Shown: positions 35,631 to 37,797 of the stretch, piece after piece | How positions within the stretch are numbered: position 1 is the stretch's first letter | Layout of the letters: each line of letters begins with the position of its first letter | NCBI GenBank assembly: GCA_903830565.1 | Contig: CAIKUF010000141.1 | Span: forward strand, 1 to 37,797 | From: an uncultured bacterium | GTDB lineage: Bacteria; Pseudomonadota; Gammaproteobacteria; Burkholderiales; Burkholderiaceae_C | Direction of reading: 5' to 3' | Length of the DNA: 37,797 nucleotides | Notes under the pieces: model-generated | The model's input: the letters and a program-made list of their open reading frames with translations, nothing else | Told to the model about the DNA's origin: nothing | The model's database searches: none | Made by a program: the position numbers and the translations under genes

Positions 35631-35887
35631 TCATCCCCGCGCAGGCGGGGATCCACGCGGAGCAGCGAGTAGCAGGGCCGCAAGCGAGGTACTGGATCCC
35701 CGCCTGCGCGGGGATGACACGAAACGGCGGGGTTGCGCGCGCGTGGATCCCCGCCTGCGCGGGGATGACACGAAGTGGCGGGGTTGCGCGCGCGTGGATC
35801 CCCGGTTCGACATCCGCCTCGGCCTCGTTGACATCGAGGCGGGGTTGCGCGCGCGTGGATCCCCGCCTGCGCGGGGATGACCCGAAG
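35631..35887. repeat. Array of REP-like hairpins after the substrate-binding protein gene
   Basis: One unit at 35631-35657 is followed in opposite orientation by units starting with GGATCCCC at 35694, 35745, 35796 and 35857 (periods 51, 51 and 61). Each unit is GGATCCCCGCCTGCGCGGGG then ATGAC; the third (35796) is degenerate and replaced by a different palindrome. Between units lies GGCGGGGTTGCGCGCGCGT. This fills the 318 bases between the binding-protein stop (35902) and the cassette ORF; no gene is seen in it. The hairpins may stabilise the upstream message. Confidence 0.8.
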
Positions 35888-35901
35888 CGTGCCGCTTCGT
35901 G

Positions 35902-36900
35902 TCACTTGGCCGTCGGCTTGGGCTGGCTGTCGTCGACCTTGACCGTGAATGTTCCGGCGAGGATGGCCTTTTGCTTGGCCTCGACCTTGGCGACGAGGTC
36001 GGCCGGCACCTTCTTCGCGAACGTGCCCAGCGGCGCGAGTTCGCTGCCCTTCCACTTCATGGTCGAGTAGACGCCGAAGTCCTCGGCCTTGAACTTGCCT
36101 TCCTTCACCTGCTTGAGCGCGAGGGCTATCGTGGGCTCCATGTTCCACAGCGCCGAGGCGACCACGGTGTCGGGGTACTTGTCCTGCGTGTCGATGACGT
36201 TGCCGATGGCGAGCTTGCCCTTCTCCTTGGCCGCGTCGCTGACGCCGAAGCGCTCGGCGTAGAGGATGTCGGCGCCCTTGTCGATCATCGCGAAGGCGGC
36301 TTCCTTGGCCTTGGGCGGGTCGAACCAACTGTTGATGAAGGTGACCATGAACTCGACCTTCGGGTTCACCTCCAGCGCGCCGGCCATGAAGGCGTTCATC
36401 AGCCGGTTGACCTCGGGAATCGGAAAGCCGCCGACCATGCCGATCTTGTTGCTCTTGGTCATGCCGCCGGCAATCATCCCCGACAGGTAGGCCGGCTCCT
36501 GGATGAAGTTGTCGAAGACCGCGAAGTTGGGCTCCTGCGGCTTGCCCGAGCTGCCGAGCAGGAAGCTGACCTTCGGGTAGTCCTTGGCCACCTTGCGCGC
36601 CGCCGCCTCGACGGCGAAAGCCTCGCCGACGATGAGCTGGTTGCCCTTCTCGGCGTAGCCGCGCATCACGCGCTCGTAGTCGGCGTTGCTGACGTTCTCG
36701 CTGAACACGTATTCGATCTCGCCGCGCGCCTGCGCCGCCTTGAGCGCCTTGTCGATGCGGCTGACCCATTGCTGCTCGACGGGCACGGTGTAGATCGCGG
36801 CCACCTTGACCTTGCTTTGCGCCTGCGCCGGGACGGCGGTGGCGGCCAGCGCAGCGGCGACCAGGGTGCCCAGCAGGGCGTGACGGCGGGTGAATGTCAT
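35902..36900 (-). CDS. BMP-family ABC importer substrate-binding protein (PnrA-like)
   Basis: 332 residues from the ATG at 36900, preceded by GAGGAG. A Sec signal peptide ends AQAQ (about residue 28); there is no lipobox. BMP blocks are VKVAAIYTVPVEQQWVSRI at the start, 'NFIQEPAYLSGMIAGGMTKS' near 130 and GMVGGFPIPEVNRLMNAFMAG near 155. It binds the substrate, probably a nucleoside or purine, in the periplasm. It is the first gene of the importer operon and divergent from purB, which fits a purine theme, though this is inference. Confidence 0.93.
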   Translation of the reverse strand: MTFTRRHALLGTLVAAALAATAVPAQAQSKVKVAAIYTVPVEQQWVSRIDKALKAAQARGEIEYVFSENVSNADYERVMRGYAEKGNQLIVGEAFAVEAAARKVAKDYPKVSFLLGSSGKPQEPNFAVFDNFIQEPAYLSGMIAGGMTKSNKIGMVGGFPIPEVNRLMNAFMAGALEVNPKVEFMVTFINSWFDPPKAKEAAFAMIDKGADILYAERFGVSDAAKEKGKLAIGNVIDTQDKYPDTVVASALWNMEPTIALALKQVKEGKFKAEDFGVYSTMKWKGSELAPLGTFAKKVPADLVAKVEAKQKAILAGTFTVKVDDSQPKPTAK

Positions 36901-37034
36901 GGAGGCTCCTCGGTGGTGGTTGGGGGTGTGGAGCGATTGTCGCTCCGGCGGGCGCCGCGCAATGCCCGCGAGCCTGGATCGATCATGCAAGACACGTTCC
37001 CCCGTTTGTTGATCGCGGCCCACGGGCAGGCTTC

Positions 37035-37040
37035 TAGAAT
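37035..37040 (+). promoter_or_regulatory. Candidate -10 box of purB, close to the start codon
   Basis: TAGAAT ends seven bases before the purB ATG at 37048, so transcription would begin at or next to the start codon, and no ribosome site is present. The best -35 (TTGATC at 37009) is 20 bases away, which is too far, so the promoter is only partly supported. Confidence 0.35.
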
Positions 37041-37047
37041 CGGCACC

Positions 37048-37797
37048 ATGCCCATCGCCGCCGCCATCAGCCTCTCGCCGCTCTCGGCCCTGTCGCCGCT
37101 GGACGGGCGCTATGCCAAGCGCGTCGCCGCGCTGCGCCCGCTGCTCTCGGAATTCGGGCTGATGCACCGCCGGGTGCAGGTCGAAGTCGAGTGGTTCATC
37201 GCGCTGTCGGACGTCGGGCTAGCGGAGTTCAAGCCGCTCTCCGACGCCGCGCGCGGCATGCTGCGCGGCCTGGTGCTGCGCTTCTCGGAGGCCGACGCGC
37301 GCGCGATCAAGGACATCGAGGCGACCACCAACCACGACGTGAAAGCTGTCGAATACTGGCTCAAGGGCCGCTTCGACGGCCCGTCGGAGCCGAACCGCGA
37401 ACTTGCCGCCGCGGCCGAGTTCGTTCACTTCGCGTGCACCAGCGAAGACATCAACAACACCAGCCACGCGCTGATGCTGCAGCGCGCACGCACGCAGGTG
37501 ATGCTGCCGGTGCTGGACGACCTGATCGACAGCCTGATCGCCCTCGCCCACGCACTGGCCGATGTGCCGATGCTCAGCCGCACGCACGGCCAGACGGCAA
37601 GCCCGACGACGCTCGGCAAGGAAGTTGCCAACGTCGTCGCCCGTCTGCAGCGCGCCCGGGCGCAGATCGCCGGCGTGAAGCTGCTGGCGAAGATGAACGG
37701 CGCGGTCGGCAACTACAACGCCCACGTCGCCGCCTATCCGGACGTCGACTGGGAAGCCTTCGCGCGCAAGGTCGTCGAGGAGCAGCTTGGGCTGGCC
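37048..37797 (+). CDS. purB: Adenylosuccinate lyase (partial, runs off the window)
   Basis: 250 codons are visible from the ATG at 37048; the frame is open to the window edge. Landmarks: SALSPLDGRYAKRV at 13-26, 'ATTNHDVKAVEYWL' near 92 (the TNHD block), 'HFACTSEDINNTSHALML' near 127 and SRTHGQTASPTTLGKE near 176, all as in PurB of the longer proteobacterial type. It acts in purine synthesis, splitting SAICAR and adenylosuccinate. The fumarase-superfamily GSS-x-MP loop lies beyond the window. Confidence 0.95.
   Translation, partial: MPIAAAISLSPLSALSPLDGRYAKRVAALRPLLSEFGLMHRRVQVEVEWFIALSDVGLAEFKPLSDAARGMLRGLVLRFSEADARAIKDIEATTNHDVKAVEYWLKGRFDGPSEPNRELAAAAEFVHFACTSEDINNTSHALMLQRARTQVMLPVLDDLIDSLIALAHALADVPMLSRTHGQTASPTTLGKEVANVVARLQRARAQIAGVKLLAKMNGAVGNYNAHVAAYPDVDWEAFARKVVEEQLGLA

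Noticed and set aside
35694-35887. Possible CRISPR array (repeats at about 51-base spacing)
   Set aside because: The 'spacers' are themselves nearly identical between units, the repeat is a perfect REP hairpin also found singly and inverted at 35037 and 35631, and no cas genes are near.

Overview
The window is high-GC DNA with dense, short-spaced operons. Its gene families (protocatechuate 4,5-cleavage genes of the Comamonas pmd type, PobA, GTP-type PEP carboxykinase, BMP-type ABC transporter) and its dispersed palindromes point to a betaproteobacterium of the order Burkholderiales, probably near Comamonadaceae/Sphaerotilaceae. Everything here was read by eye; no database search was run and no percent identities were computed.

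Left part (1-5546): the first codons of a possible proA, an AEC-family permease, then a sulfatase and a phenol-degradation-type outer-membrane protein on the minus strand, divergent from an AraC-type regulator. These three look like one aryl-sulfate-use locus.

Centre (5722-17814): a complete protocatechuate 4,5-cleavage pathway. One plus-strand operon carries 4-oxalomesaconate tautomerase, 4-oxalomesaconate hydratase, CHA aldolase, an unassigned DUF1932 dehydrogenase, PDC hydrolase, protocatechuate 4,5-dioxygenase alpha and beta, CHMS dehydrogenase and an aldo/keto reductase. After an A/T-richer GT9-like gene comes pobA (4-hydroxybenzoate to protocatechuate), divergent from a second LigA/LigB-type dioxygenase. 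Together these would take 4-hydroxybenzoate to pyruvate and oxaloacetate; pckG at 24833-26722 can carry oxaloacetate on to PEP.

Region 17859-22144 holds a small membrane protein and a plus-strand run of XRE/MmyB-like regulator, HPPD-like dioxygenase, VOC protein and UbiH-like monooxygenase, an aromatic-oxidation set of unclear substrate. Region 22141-28920 is ordinary housekeeping: EVE protein, UspA, metallophosphoesterase, UPF0149/SEC-C protein, pckG, MOSC protein and a serine hydrolase.

Right part (29004-37797): a BMP-type (nucleoside-like) ABC importer on the minus strand, substrate-binding protein, double ATPase and two permeases, divergent from purB. The operon is interrupted twice. A restriction-modification pair (m4C-type methylase and HNH nuclease) lies between ATPase and permease. 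A single integron-type gene cassette, with recognisable attC and GTT boundaries, lies between substrate-binding protein and ATPase, next to an array of REP-like hairpins.

The most unusual signals are small and structural. An 81-base repeat-encoded mini-ORF occurs twice, each time filling an intercistronic gap exactly and ending one base before the next start codon. A related G/C-rich repeat has become an in-frame insert in the HPPD-like gene. A lone integron cassette sits where no integrase is visible. Nested dyads lie between pobA and the second dioxygenase.
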